Positions 48,096 to 60,491 of a stretch of 64,000 nucleotides of DNA are shown piece after piece. A program made the translations under genes and the position numbers. The notes below the pieces were generated by a model. It did not search any database and was not told the origin of the DNA. It saw only the letters and a program-made list of their open reading frames with translations. The stretch is from NCBI RefSeq assembly GCF_035222375.1, contig NC_085889.1, forward strand, positions 682,001-746,000, in the 5' to 3' direction. Each line of letters opens with the position of its first letter. Position 1 is the first letter of the stretch. The stretch comes from Podospora pseudocomata. Its lineage: Eukaryota; Ascomycota; Sordariomycetes; Sordariales; Podosporaceae.

Positions 48096-49379
48096 TTACA
48101 ACAGCGTCATCCCGACCACAAGACCAAGAACCAACAAATTGACAGACCATTGAGCCAGTGTCGCGATGCTAGTAACAGCAGTTTGTCCCGATGGTGGTGG
48201 GGCCTCCACAGGAGTTGGCGGTTGCGAGCTACTATTGCCCGCGATTGAAGCATTGGCCCCCAATCCTCCCGTGAGTGGTGCCGTGCCATTGGAGTGTACT
48301 AAGACAGGAATGATTGCCGTCACATCTGCCAGGTTGAAGCACTGCCTCCGGTGGCTGGCGTCGTAGTCAAGGGAAAAGACAGTAACAGCACTGAGGCACT
48401 TGGGCGCAACGGTGCTTACCGTGTCGGTAGCCTCAAACTGCTTGTAGCCAGAATCGGTGTGCATGCGGTTGAAAACGCCGCTCTTGTGGTTGTACGCAAC
48501 CTTGACTCCCACGTCCTGGGTGGCCCGCATCAGAACAAACGGGGGGTTCGTGCATTCATCGCTTGTCTCGGATGTGATGTAGGGCAAGTCGACAGTCACA
48601 CCGTATCCCTCGGGAAGGACTCGATCTCCGTTTGCCTTGCTGATGAAAGCTTGCACAAGGTTAGAGGCAAGGCGAGCATTGATGGTGGCGGGATCCTGGA
48701 GCCCAGCTTTGGTGCTAGTGTTGAGTGACGAATAGACGGTGGCTTCGTTGCCAGTCCAGAATGCCATGGCGGGGATTCCGCGCTCAATAGCAACGTAAGT
48801 TGCGGCCATGGCCCCGGACAAAGTTTCGAGGAAAGTACCTGAGTTTGACCCAGAATTGGGACCCGAGATGATGAGGTCGGGGGCTTCGAGCCGACAAATG
48901 GTAGGATATATGTAGTCCAATGCCACCAGCACCTGCGCTGTCGCTGTGCCATTGTAATACCATATGTGGTTGTCGGTCGGATCAGTTCCAAGGGACGGTG
49001 CGCCAGCTTTCACGAGACCTGCATGTCACCACATGGGTCAGCAACACGTCTTCAAGCAGCAGCTATGTGGGAGCACATACCCCAATCTCCATCGGCGTCC
49101 AGTCGGGGGTTGGTGGTGAATTCGGCATGGAGACCAGCACCCGTCTGGGCAGCAACAGAGGCAACGACGTAACAATTGTGGCCGATGGAAGTCATTTGGC
49201 GGTAGAGTTCGCGAACACTGGCGGTTCCAAATCCGTCAGCGTTCTGCGTACCAGTTCTGTTAGTGCATGTCAGGAATGAATAAGTGAGGTTGTTGATGAC
49301 AAACCGTGATAAGGATGTTCAAGGCCTCCACGTGAGAAAGCAGAGCAGCAGCAGCTGCAACAAAGGTGACGGTGTGCAT
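48096..49379 (-). CDS. Secreted SurE-like 5'/3'-nucleotidase / acid phosphatase
   Basis: Complement of join(48096..49018, 49081..49243, 49305..49379), 386 aa. N-terminal signal peptide (MHTVTFVAAAAALLSHVEA). The metal-binding start of SurE is restored by splicing as LNILIT-NADGFGTASVREL, a variant of the usual NDDG. YVVASVAAQTGAG, the ISGPNSGSNSGTFLETLSGA nucleotide/metal-binding loop, and a late GVFNRMHTDSG segment follow. The C-terminus ends in a Pro/Ser-rich stretch plus a hydrophobic tail (VNLLVLGLVVGMTLL), suggesting a GPI anchor. Inferred role: extracellular phosphate release from nucleotides. Confidence 0.88.
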
Positions 49380-50186
49380 GTTTGTGGTGCAATGTGTCGG
49401 TGCCTGTACAAGATAGCGTGTTGTATTTGAAGAGTAGCAATGAGCAAGGCCAGGTACAAGAAACAAAACTGGTGATGGTGTTGGAAGAGGATCAAGTCAA
49501 ATGTTTCGAGAAAAAGCTGACACCTGTCCAGTCATCTTGTTGTAGGGTTCTAATGCCACGAGGAAGGGACGGACAGGTCGACGAGGTGAATATCCTCCGG
49601 TGCCTTCCACTCAATCTATCAAACGTCATTGCGGCCGGTCAACTCAGCTGCTTGATGTGGAGGAACTCCCAAGGAAGGAAGGAAGGCTGGTAGGCTTCGT
49701 ACGAGAGTGGGAACAGGAGACGGTTTGGTGGTGATGGTTAAGGGGAAGTTGCACTTGCCATCCCCACCATCGAGGTATTATCCAACATGCCATGATGCTA
49801 TGATGCCATGTCGCGCCCACTGCACTCGACTTTGAGGGTCGGTGGAGGTGTGAATCATAAGTTGGGGCGTGGAAAGTGGGGTCCTCGGTGTTGCTCCTTC
49901 ACCTTGCTCGCAGTGGGCAGGCAGTGTGACATTGCAGCCTGGACATGGAAGGCTTAAAGGCAGTAACGATCCATGCAGTGTGTAATTTCTGCACTGAGTT
50001 GGCATCTTCGAGGAAACAAGAAAAACAATAGCAAGGTGGAATGTCCTGAATTCGAGGGCCCGAGACCTTGTGGTCGACTTTTCACTGTCACCCTCAGACG
50101 TTCTGCTATTTACAAAGCTTAGCCCGGTTGTCAAATCCCATCCAAGAGCCCTTCCCATCCAGCATTGAAACACACTCCGACAACTC
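49380..50186. other. Intergenic, SurE promoter and 3' region of small secreted gene
   Basis: No gene supported; the frame at 49778..50293 (minus) overlaps the small secreted gene out of frame and is rejected. Confidence 0.5.
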
Positions 50187-50582
50187 TTAGAATCCCAGAG
50201 CAGAGTTGAATGCATCCGCGGTTGTGGCATCCTTGGTTCCCAAGGCCTGAACTTGGGCTTTCGCCTGTTCACACAAAGCTTTGGCCGCATCATTTGCCTC
50301 GCAAACGTTGGTGAGCTGATCGCAGACTCTGTTGGTGATGATGTTCGGGTTCAGCGCCTCCTGCTGGCCTTCAGCCACAAGAGGATCGACAGGCAAGAAA
50401 GTTCCCTCATCCGCCTGACGACCGGGGCGACCGAGGACGAAGTCGATGCTGGGGTTGCAAAGCCCAAAGTCGGGGGCCGCATTGGCGCCGTTATTGCCAT
50501 TCTGGTTCTGGCGAGCGCCAACAGCGGCAGCGGATGCGGTTGAGGCCGCGAACAAAGCAACGAGGAGAGTCTTGGCGTACAT
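50187..50582 (-). CDS. Small secreted protein
   Basis: 131 aa starting MYAKTLLVALFAASTASA, a clear signal peptide. The mature part has an Asn/Gly-rich start, then four Cys (LCNP, VCDQLTNVC, LCEQ) and ends ADAFNSALGF. Ubiquitous small secreted/cell-wall-associated proteins of sordariomycetes look like this, but the function is unknown and it could be an effector-like protein. Confidence 0.75.
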   Translation of the reverse strand: MYAKTLLVALFAASTASAAAVGARQNQNGNNGANAAPDFGLCNPSIDFVLGRPGRQADEGTFLPVDPLVAEGQQEALNPNIITNRVCDQLTNVCEANDAAKALCEQAKAQVQALGTKDATTADAFNSALGF

Positions 50583-51784
50583 TTTGGGAGATTGATGTTG
50601 GATGGTAGGTTGGTAGAGACCGACTGGCGGTTGGATGCAAAGATATGTACGTTCAAAGAATGAAACAGTTCCCAGAACTGGAAGTGCGAGATCAACTCTG
50701 AAAGAAAGGACTGAAGAACGGTTGTTGATGGATGTAAAGAAAAAGTCGGAACCGATAGGCGACCCACGGCATCTTAATAGAAAATATGGATTGCGCCTAC
50801 AATTGCCTCTGCATTCTTGAAACGGTGATTTGGATCTCGCCTGGGCGTAGATCATACCGAGGTGTCTGAGTGAGACGGGTAGAAAGACAAGACGAGACAG
50901 CGTCAAAATGCAATGCGGTCTTGGCAACCACAACTTCGCCAAAGATCATTGACGGTAGTGTCGATCTTTACCATTGGCATGCCAGTCTGTCATGCGGACG
51001 GCATATCTGAACCTGATCAGCAGTTGGCGATTTACGCTCCTTGCCCTCAATCTTCTTTGCCGTCTAGCTCAAACACAACATGACCTTGTCACCTCTTAAG
51101 GCTCCACGTGGGCTTCGTCTGATGCGTCCAAGGGTGTCGCGACGATATACCATACAACCCATGACATATGTTGAATGGGAATGGATTGTCTTGGAATTGT
51201 GCAGGTTGTTACTAGGATTATTCTTTTGTTCTTGATACCGTTGTGTTGAGGTTGATTAGGTAAGAAGCACATTTATCACTTCCTTGTTATGGTGTCTTTT
51301 TACATAGTGAATGTCGGGTAGGTGCCTTCACTGCATCATTTACTCCAGTGATTGCTAGCCTGTTGGGAACTGAACCGCCTCTTTGTAGGCCGTGGATGCC
51401 TAATGAATCTTCCATGGCTTGTGCAGCACTGCAAAGGGTCTTGCTTAATTGCTGCTGCCTAAGGTATTGCTCTCGCTCCACGGCAGCTGCTGCGAAATGT
51501 GTTTGTTTACCACAAAAACCCCGCCTACCTACCTATCTAGTTCAACGCGACCACAAGGCTGAAAGACCGCAAAGCCGGGCCATTCAGCTAAACTTTCCGC
51601 CGTGCGATTTAATTTCTTGCTTCGCGATTTAATTTCTTGCTGCCCGACTGTCTCTCTTCGCGACCACACTCTCCACTTCCACCAGATTAGCCATATTCAT
51701 CCAATCCTCTTCCACTCACCGCGGCGCCTTTTTTCTTCCCACTTCCCACCAATTTTGGTACCTCAATCCCTATCTCTCGCCACA
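50583..51784. other. Divergent promoter region
   Basis: Between divergent starts. Contains an imperfect tandem GCGATTTAATTTCTTGCT pair at 51604-51642; no gene seen. Confidence 0.5.
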
Positions 51785-54031
51785 ATGGCTCCCAATTCAA
51801 AGAAGCCAGACCCAGACTCGACTGATGAGAATATTCTCATCAGTCATGACCAACTTTACAAGATCGATCAGCTCCGAGCCAGAAACATCGGAAAGTATCT
51901 TCCGCTTCCTCAGCTTGTGTAAGTGATGAGTCGCTCTATTTTCCCTCCCTTCTCGAAGCAATGCTAACAATTTCTTCACAGGGCTGTTGGTGGCAAAACT
52001 CTGGAAAGTCGTCTCTTTTGGAGACCGTCACGGGAATTCCATTCCCACGCGGGTAGGAGCTCTGCACACGTTATGCCACTCAGATCACCCATCGCAGAGA
52101 CAGTGATGCCTTTATATCAGTTAGCATTATCCCGGGACCCCGCGCTTCCGTCGAGCACAAGGAGGTTGTCGAAAGCTACTCTCGCTATCTCAACGACACA
52201 GCCCAGCTTCAGGCCGAGTTCCCGGCCATTCTAGATGAGGTACCTATGCTGCCACCACACCCTCTTTTCGCCTTTCTTCTCTTCTAACATTCAGGATCAG
52301 GTCAACGCCTGCATGGGAATCCGCACCCCCCGCAACCCCACAGGACAGTACACATTCAGCGAGGATGTGCTCAAATTGAGAAGTGCGGCCCCAACGGAGA
52401 CTACCTCACCGTCATTGATGTCCTGGCATCTTCCGCATCACGACGGAGGGCATCACCACGGGAAATGACAAGGCCGTGGTTCGGAACATGGTCATCGAGT
52501 ACATCAAGGACCCGCGCACAATTATCCTCGCCGTCCTCCCTGCCAATGTCGATGTCGCCACCCAGGAGATCCTAGCTCTTGCGGCAGAGTACGACAAGGC
52601 GGGTGAGCGCACCCTGGGCATTCTCACCAAGCCGGATTTGTTGAAGGAGCGGAGTGCTAAAGCGACTGTTTGTGAGTTGGTACTCGGCAACCGCAAGGCT
52701 CTGAATCTGGGGTACTACATCGTCCGGAACCACGGGGGCGATGAGGATGAGGATAACTCGGAGCTGGCCAAGCGAGAGCTCCTGTTCCGCCAGCACCCTT
52801 GGTGTGAGCTACCTGATGAACGCGTTGGGGTCCGTGCCCTCCGTTTGCGTCTTCAGGAGCTGCTTGGTGAAATCACCGATCAGGCCTTCCCCGCCATTTG
52901 AACCCAGTTGATGGATATGCTTGATGAAACCCAAGACGCTCTCAACGAGATTTGCGCCTCTCGGAAGACTGCTCAAGAGCAGCGTCAATATTTGGCCACG
53001 ATGCCAGCAAACTTTCAGGACCTGAGGCGAGCCGCCTTGGATGCTGACTACTCCCAACACAAGGCTCCTGATGATCCTGACTTGCGCCTTTCTACCCTGG
53101 TTGTCCTTCAGACAGAGTGGTTTGACGACACATTCAGGCGCCTATCTCAGACATACAAGTTTCAGGAACAAAAGGGGCTTGGAGTACCCCGATGAGAAAG
53201 TCACGAACATGAAGTTTTCCCAACTAATGAAGACTGATTCATCTCAGTATCCCGAACTTGCACGGGTAGTCGTCGTTTCAGTAGCCAGTAAACAGCCTTT
53301 TAATGGAATCATGGAGTGGATTGAGGGCATTTATCACGATTTCCGGGGCATCACGCTCGGTAGTCACTCCAGCCATTCTTTCCAGTGCCTTTCAGGGCCA
53401 GTCTGTTAAACGGGAAGAGCTCACGAAGAAATACCTCAACTGGATCATTGTGGTTGTGCACAGATTCGTCGTGAAAGGTCTGCTGATGGCCTGCACCTGT
53501 CCAACCGTTTTTCAGCGCCTTTTCGCCACCATGGTCCCCCAGCTGGTTGCCTCCTATGAACATGCGATGAAACAGGCGGTGTTTCTAGTGGAGCTTGAGA
53601 CACAGAGAAAGCCGTACACTTTGAATCATTACTTCAACAGCAACATACAAAAGATACGGGGTCTCAAAATCAAGGATCAGCTTGAGCCTCACAAAGACTC
53701 ACATGGAGATGTGTCGCTTCAGAAGATCCCCACCGTGACGGAGAACAAGAGTAACGTGGAGTACATGCGGGAAGAGATACGCGACATTCTCAGGGCCTAT
53801 TACAAGGTTGCCAGCAAGCGTTTTGTAGATTACGTCTACTACCAGGCCGTTGACCACTGCCTGTTGAGCGGTCCCGATAGCCCTTTACTGCTGTTCTCCG
53901 AAAAATGGGTCCTTGGTCTGGATGACAAGAAGCTCGCCAGAATTGCCGGTAAGAATCAGCAGATCACGGACAGGCGTGCCAGGTTGGAGAAGAAGGTTCA
54001 GGATTTGAAGGAGGCCGTTGAGATTTTGTGA
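51785..54031 (+). pseudogene. Dynamin-like GTPase pseudogene
   Basis: Starts MAPNSKKPDPDS, with a probable 61-63-nt intron after LPLPQLV. The P-loop SGKSSLLETVTG is out of frame by one base (~51995). THRRDSDAFISVSIIPG follows, an intron (~52239-52293), then DQVNACMGIRTP. Single-base losses near 52383 and 52424 break the switch-II region. The rest of the GTPase domain (ILAVLPANVDVATQE, TLGILTKPDLL) is in one frame to TGA at 52899-52901 (AFPAI-stop-TQLMDMLDETQ). Frameshifts near 53175 and 53360 precede the middle/GED end. Family members are Vps1/Mx-like membrane-remodelling GTPases. At least five lesions argue for a true pseudogene. Confidence 0.85.
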
Positions 54032-54502
54032 AGGGATTTTCTGATGGAATAATGGACATGTACACTACCTTGTAATACCTTTTGGCTGCCATAGCAAATG
54101 GCTGTCTATCACACCTCTCTCGTGTCAGATATCTTCATTCACATAGAAAGAAGTAAGAGCTCTGTCAACCTTTATTTCTCGCATCATTCACGTGTACCAC
54201 ACCTCAGACACATGATGCACTCCCGCCTTTCAGTGATATTTTTAGGCTTTCTTCTCGTTGATAGTTTGAGATTTTAAAAGATAGTTCAAGTGCTTCGAAA
54301 GGTAGTCCAGAGTCTCAAAAAACATTTGAGAGCCCTTATATGATAGCGAAAAGGTGTATTACATCTCGAAAAGCCATAACAACAATTGATAGATCTAGGC
54401 TCGATGAAGGCCGGATTGAAGGGAAGTACCGAGAAAATAATGTCACAAAGGAAAACAAACTGGCAACCGCCGAAGAACAAGGGAGTCCACTGTCCACCTC
54501 AA
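54032..54502. other. Convergent region between two pseudogenes
   Basis: AT-rich; nothing recognised. Confidence 0.5.
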
Positions 54503-57500
54503 TTAAGTACCTCCATAAATACCCCACAACACACCCTGGCCATTGCTGCTACCCGAGCACTCCATCTCGCCTCTGGCAGCCACTCGCCCGTTCTTGCCGA
54601 ACTTCTGCACCGAATCGTTGATGATGTCGATGACATCCTGCCCGCCCACCCGGAAATCGACGTTCAATCCTATATGCGTTGCCTCGATTCCGAACCGGCA
54701 AGACCCAAAACTGAGAATCTCTCGGTGCGGCTCGTCGGCCATCTGGTGTCTCCACTCGGTAGTGCCGTCTCCTTCGATGTTGCGGATGATCTGGAGACAA
54801 TCAGAGATCAAGGGGGAGCCGCCGTGGGTTCGGTCCTCAAAGGTGGACATGCCACAGTAGCCACGCCCCGGGGGAACGTCACAAGGCCAATTTGGTGTGG
54901 AACCGTGTGCACTGCTGTCCCAAGTCTGCCTCGCTCGCTCCGGAGAGCAAATAGGGAGCTTCATGAATCCCGGTATCCTGATGTTGAGATCATACAGGTC
55001 CTTCTTGACGTTTGAGTCGAAGACATTGGGACTGCCCGCAAGAGGATCGCCGTTTTGGCGGCCATTGGCAACCCATTTATTGACAGACCCAAAGATCAAA
55101 TCTTCCTTGGTCACTCCACCGTATTCACTGATAGAGCCGAATCCAGGCGGCAGTATGAACTTGGCCCAATTGCAATCTCCGCCTTCCGAGCATATGCGGG
55201 CTTTGTCTTTGTCAGGCATCACGAGGTAGTATCCGCGGCCGTTCACACGCACACACCCGCCGTATTCATCGTGTCATCCGAGAGGTAATCCGATACTGGC
55301 TTGTTGGCATTGCATTCGGCACCGGAGTCAAGAATGAAGGCGTATGATTTGGAAAAGCGCCAAAGATGCGGACTACCAAAACCGAAAATCGTCTTGGTAA
55401 TTCTGTCTCGCATTGTGCTGGCCGTCGGCTTGTCCGGTCGCACCACGTTGTCGTCAATTTTCCCTTCACTCAATTGTCCATTCTTGATCATATCCCACAG
55501 CTGATCAAGTGCGGCATCATCTGGGACGTCAAAGAAACGCAACAGTGACTTTTCAGAAGCATGGGACCAGCCGTCGAGAACCTCGCCCAAATAGCTCGAG
55601 AACTTGTTCTGGGCTTGGGGATTCCAGTCGGTTCCTTTCGCTGGAGGCAATAGCTCCTTGGCAATCGACGTGGTGGTACCAATGAAGCCCATAGTTAAAT
55701 CCTTTGCGTTGTTCAATGAGCTCTCGCGTGGAATGAAGTAGGGAAGGGTTCTCAGGAAGTTGTTGAAGAACGGTGCGGCCACTGTGAGGGTCCCCAAGCC
55801 GACGAGGTCCAGTAGGATTTTGACCCACTTGTCATCGTCCTTGGGTGGCGGGATGGGGGCAAAATCGTCGTGCATGCTGTTGAGCTTGGGGGTTACAAAG
55901 GCGGCGGCAGCAACGAGGCTGTTGTGGTATTCGTGGTGCATCTGGTGGATGTATATAAGAGCGTCAAAAATTAGCTTCGCTGCCGGTCCGGACTTTTCTT
56001 CGTCCAAGCCCTTCTCGCATTCAATTGCGTTGTCGCAGTTGTCTCCCGTCAATAAAAACGAGTAGCATTTGGGGCTGGACCCCAATCGGAAGATCTGCTC
56101 CAATCTCTCCATCAGCTTCCTCCTCCGAGGTCTGAATGTCTCTTTGTAAAGCTTGATGCCCTCCCTCCATGCAGTATCCGTGTCTAGAGTGTGCCAACGG
56201 TATGATGGAGAGCCAACCGTGTACAGATCCGTGATAGCCTGATGCGTGCAGCTGTACGTTTTCCACCTTCCTGGAGGCGTTGACACGGTGTTGTTGAGCT
56301 TTGGGTTTTCCCCAGCTTTGATCTTGGCGATGTGGCTGTCTGGCTCTTCATTCCAGCTCTTGCTCGGTGGCGGGGGATCGTTGAAGACTTGCATGTCACT
56401 GGCCCAGTCAATTAAGCCGCCCATGCCCAATGACGCGTAAACGGCCGCACGAATCTCCTTGGACTCTTCGGACATGTAAGAAACCCACTAGTCACTGTCG
56501 TAGACCATGATGTCGCTATGGCTGGCTGTGTCGATGTACCGTGTGACCACGCGGCTGCCCTTGCGCTGATACCGTTGCCCCCTCCGTTGATAATCTCGTT
56601 GATCTCGGCATCTGCAATGTATCCACTGGTGCCGGTACATCTTCCAGGGGTTGCAAACGAGGTCAAACGGTCGCCAGTGAAATGGCAGCTGGGCCCCCAG
56701 CAGCCAGGTTGGGCCATCTGGAAAGACCTGCCATAACTGGTGACGCCGACGAGTATCTTGTGCCCGGGAACTCCGGCCTTGATGATCATGGCCAGCGACT
56801 GTGCTGTCTCGGTCATGTTTGTCTGGCTACGGAGACAGTTCTCCGTTGGGCATCCCATTGTTCATGTAGATCGTACGTCATGTAGACAATGTAGTCGACC
56901 ACCGTTCCTATTTACTGAATGGGGAAATGCTTCAGATACCAATAGGATGCAGGGGCTGCAATGGCAGTTGACCGGCCCGGCAGCGAAGTTTTGAGTATGA
57001 TCAGGAAGGCAAGGTAGTTGGGACCGTCTTCGGCCTTTCCGGGATCAAACTCTGGAAGATCAGGGGCTCCTGGATACTCCCAGTCAATGTCGACGCCGTT
57101 GAGACCATGTTTGATGATGAAATTTGCGATGTTTGTTGCCATACGGCGACGGTTTTCGGGCTTGACGCCATTTCGGAAGATCAGATATGTCGCTGGGTCA
57201 GTGGAAAAAGCCCAACCTCCAAAAGACAGGATCCTCTTGACATTGCGGAGGCGCTTGAACTCGCGGAACTGGTACTGAGCCAGTGTGTCGCCAACCTCAA
57301 CCTCGTAATCAGGGGTCAAGGTGCCGAAGGCGAAGTGCAGATGTGTGTATTTGGACGTGTCGATCTGGGAGGGATCCTGATAGAGACATGGGCGACTCAG
57401 ACTGTAGCCTTGAAAGTAGGCAAGCTTGATGGCACCATTTCCGGTTCCTCGGATGATAGCATTTCCGCAGTTGGAAATACAGCCATGGGTACCTGGAGCT

Positions 57501-58959
57501 GCTGTCCCTGGAGCACCGTTGCCTCTCGTATCAACGCAAAAGTCTTTCGACACACCGCACTGACCCCAGATATTGCAGCACGATCGCAAGGGACAGGGGT
57601 TCATATTGGTAATATTGGAGCCATCTGTCGGCCGTGTTGAACCTGGCTTCTGAGGGCCACACACAGCGTTGGCGACGGGGGCTGGGAAGGGGGCTGTCCC
57701 TGAGCTCAAGCACATCCTCGTTCCAACCCACAGCAACTAGCACCCATGCCAGCCCGAGGTGTTCTTGTTGAATGTCTCGATATCGATCACCTGTAAGCCG
57801 TACTCAGCGGCAAGGTTAGCACAGTGTCGTCCGGCTTGACCGAGTAATCGAAGCAGGACCCGTCCGCCTTAGGCTTAGGTCAAAGGTCGGGAAGAGTCCC
57901 CTCGATACAGCAGACATGTTGCTTGGGACGAAGAGAGCCGCAAATCCCGAGGTTGAATCGGTCAAAGTTGAAAGGAGTGATGCCGCACTTGACTGCCAGC
58001 TCGGCGCAACCATTGCCTGCTTCCACCTGCACGGTTCTGCAGGTAGCTCATTGTTGGAGCGCCTGCGAGCGCTGCTGAAGTCCATGTCGGAGCGTTCTCG
58101 CACGTAGTGTGGAGTTGGTTTGTGTTGTGTTGTGGTGCAAGAGCGTAGAGTTGGCACGAAGAAGTGGGGTCAAGAATTTGGCCTCACTAGGGAAGGTGGT
58201 CGACTCGGTGAAAGAAAGGCAAGTGGCATTGGCCCAGCCTTTGATGGCATCTTGAATAGGTGAAAAGGTACCATTACTCATGATAGCGACGCCAAACACA
58301 TGGGTGCTGTCATAGCCGAACCCACAGAGCTGCATAGCGAGCTGTGGTGTCGAAACATTGAGCCTGTCGAGGTTGTCTTGCAGAATGCGTAGAGCAGATT
58401 CGCCAAGTCCCTGGTTCAGAAGGCCCTGACCAATGTAAATGCCGAGTGTGGCCAGGCCAGACTGACCGAACATGATGAAGGGCGTGTCCGTCGCGCCATG
58501 TCCTCGAGCAACATAGGTACAGATTTGTTGGATCAGGGAACGAATGCCAGCGACAGGCAATCTAAAGCCTTCTTCCCACCATCCAATCTCAAGGTTGACC
58601 TCCACAGTCTCAGCAGTTTCCACATCGGCACTGGGCACAGCCTCCGAAGTTGGAATCTGTTTGAAATCTGGGCCAAAGGAAGAGCAAGCCTGGGTGCGGT
58701 GATTGATGCACAGATCGTCGACTGGATCGTAGATGGAAAAGTCCTAAAACATGGTTTCCTGACAGTACCGGATTGGCGTGAGACTGGGGTATGTGGACCA
58801 GTTCCCGGTATTGCTTCCAGAAAGACCACACCGCTCAGGGCAGTGCGGTTGGCGGTTAACTGTACGCACAGGAGGCTAAAACCCCATTGCAGCCACATCT
58901 GTGGACAGCAAGAGGCCTACAGCCCCAAGAACTGTCGTCTGCCAGAATAAACGAGGCAT
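54503..58959 (-). pseudogene. Secreted LysM/chitin-binding/GH18 chitinase (killer-toxin-alpha-like family), broken
   Basis: From an ATG at 58959 a signal-peptide-like start leads into a Cys-rich N-terminal domain. Then come two LysM-like segments (~57800-58070), a hevein-type chitin-binding domain (CCNIWGQCG, ~57540-57580), a GH18 catalytic domain with the intact GVDIDWEYPG motif (~57065-57095), and the long C-terminal domain of subgroup-C chitinases (54503-56475). In-frame stops lie near 58877, 58745, 57738, 56925 and 56489, and frame changes near 58100, 57845, 56860, 56520 and 55245; the last falls in a GT dinucleotide run. The family is secreted or cell-wall-directed and related to the chitinase subunit of yeast killer toxins. 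The accumulated lesions preclude a full product. Confidence 0.82.
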
Positions 58960-59704
58960 GGCAATGTCTCCTGAGCACCTTGCAAAGCGTTAGCCAGCAC
59001 TTCAAGAAAAGCTGTGTAAACGGTGCAAGACCTACCTGACAAGATATACACGTGCCCGTGACCTAGAGACCAGAGCAAGCCGAGAGGCGATGATAGTGAG
59101 TTTCTCACGGAGATGCTTCGGAATTGTACTCATATAATCGAGGTCCTGCATCGTGTGGGACAGAAAGTCCATGTGTGAGCCCTGCACACAGGGTTCGAGT
59201 ACCGCTAGCCACTTGTTTCTGTTGGTGCTGTTGGTGAAAAGGTCCATGGACAAGGGAAATCCAATAAAGTGGTACTCATGCAGGACGGTCACCGTTGCAG
59301 ACTGTTGCCTTGGGTAGGCATTCTTTTTGTCCCTGTGGGGACCATTGAGTCAAATGATGCCACTTACACATAGGGGAATACCGATGTATTGGGCCTCGAA
59401 CAACTGAGGGGGCTCAAACCAGCCCACCGCCCAGATATTCGAATGACCACCTGCATAGAGACATGGATGACATGGACAGGGGAAGTAACTTGGCCTTGCC
59501 CCTTACTCTTGATTTTCAATGAACCTCTATCGTGTGCTATGGCCCCTGACTTCCCGCCACCATGTCCTTGCGGGGTGCTATTTTAGGTACATCAATAAAG
59601 TACGTACATGATGAGAAGATTAATCCCAGTAGTTCCGGGCAGTGAGAGAAACGAATATGAAGAGAACTAATTACGTTGCCACTCCCAACATGCAGATCGT
59701 TGGC
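58960..59704. other. Intergenic between chitinase and DUF7136 pseudogenes
   Basis: An 86-codon minus frame at 59032..59292 has protein-like composition (HEYHFIGFPLSMDLF) but no family was recognised; possibly another relic of the cluster. Confidence 0.4.
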
Positions 59705-60491
59705 CTACGCCAAGAAGCCAGCCATGACAATAGCAACAGCGAGGCATTTTATGCCTACCACAGCACCGGACTGTGCCGCGTTCTCCTTGGTTGTGCAATC
59801 AGCGGGGCGGTCGGGATTGAGGGCACTGCACAATCTCTCGCGAAGGCTATTCTGGATCCTTTCGGCCGTAGGCTCATCAATCTTTACCCGGCAGGGGTCT
59901 GAACTGACACCTACGGGGTTGGAAGCGTCCATCAAAGCACAAGATCCCTTGTCTGGGAAGGAAGGAACGGCCGTCGTGTTAGAAATGTTGATGGAAACAC
60001 CAGGAGAAGCATTGCAGGGCTCGTCGTTGGCCGTAACGGCGACAAGATCCGTTGCCGGCGCGTCCTTTTTGATAGTGAAGTGCAAAAGCTTGGTGGAATC
60101 ATCCCTGACGATCTTGTCTCTGTCGCTGGTCTGGTTGCAATATATCCAGCTGGTGACCAAAATATTTGGAACGCCCCTTCCGCGGTCATATTGATGAAGG
60201 TGTAGGCAAAGTAGGGTTCATAATCGGTCCAGCTGACATTGAGGAAGAGGTGATGATTCGGGGGCCCCGACTGGCCAAGGTCGGATATGTTCCGGACCTG
60301 ATATGAGATTGATGGCTGAAGAAGGGGTCCAAGCTGGGCGTTTCGGATTGCAAAGACGACTGGCATCTGCTGGTCGGTCGTGTATGTCTCGTTGCGTGGG
60401 AAAACAAGATCAACTTCCATCACATTGGCAGCATGGGCGATGGCTCCAAAAACGCCCAGAAGGGACCACAGGTCCCGACAAGAAGACGCAT
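59705..60491 (-). pseudogene. DUF7136 secreted protein, frameshifted
   Basis: The sequence of a DUF7136 protein is clear in two frames: MEVDLVFPRNETYTTDQQMP, PYFAYTFINMTAEG, then after a shift near 60175 TSWIYCNQTSD, DLVAVTANDEPCNAS and PCRVKIDEPTAERI, ending in a hydrophobic C-terminus (GPI-like). A second frame change near 60470 separates the ATG at 60491 from the signal-peptide core (LWSLLGVFGAIAHA). DUF7136 genes are commonly found next to LysM-chitinase genes in ascomycetes, as here. Function unknown. Confidence 0.75.

Noticed and set aside
59150-59230. tRNA-like GGTTCGAGTACC motif
   Set aside because: No cloverleaf arms could be built around it; no tRNA genes were found anywhere in the window.
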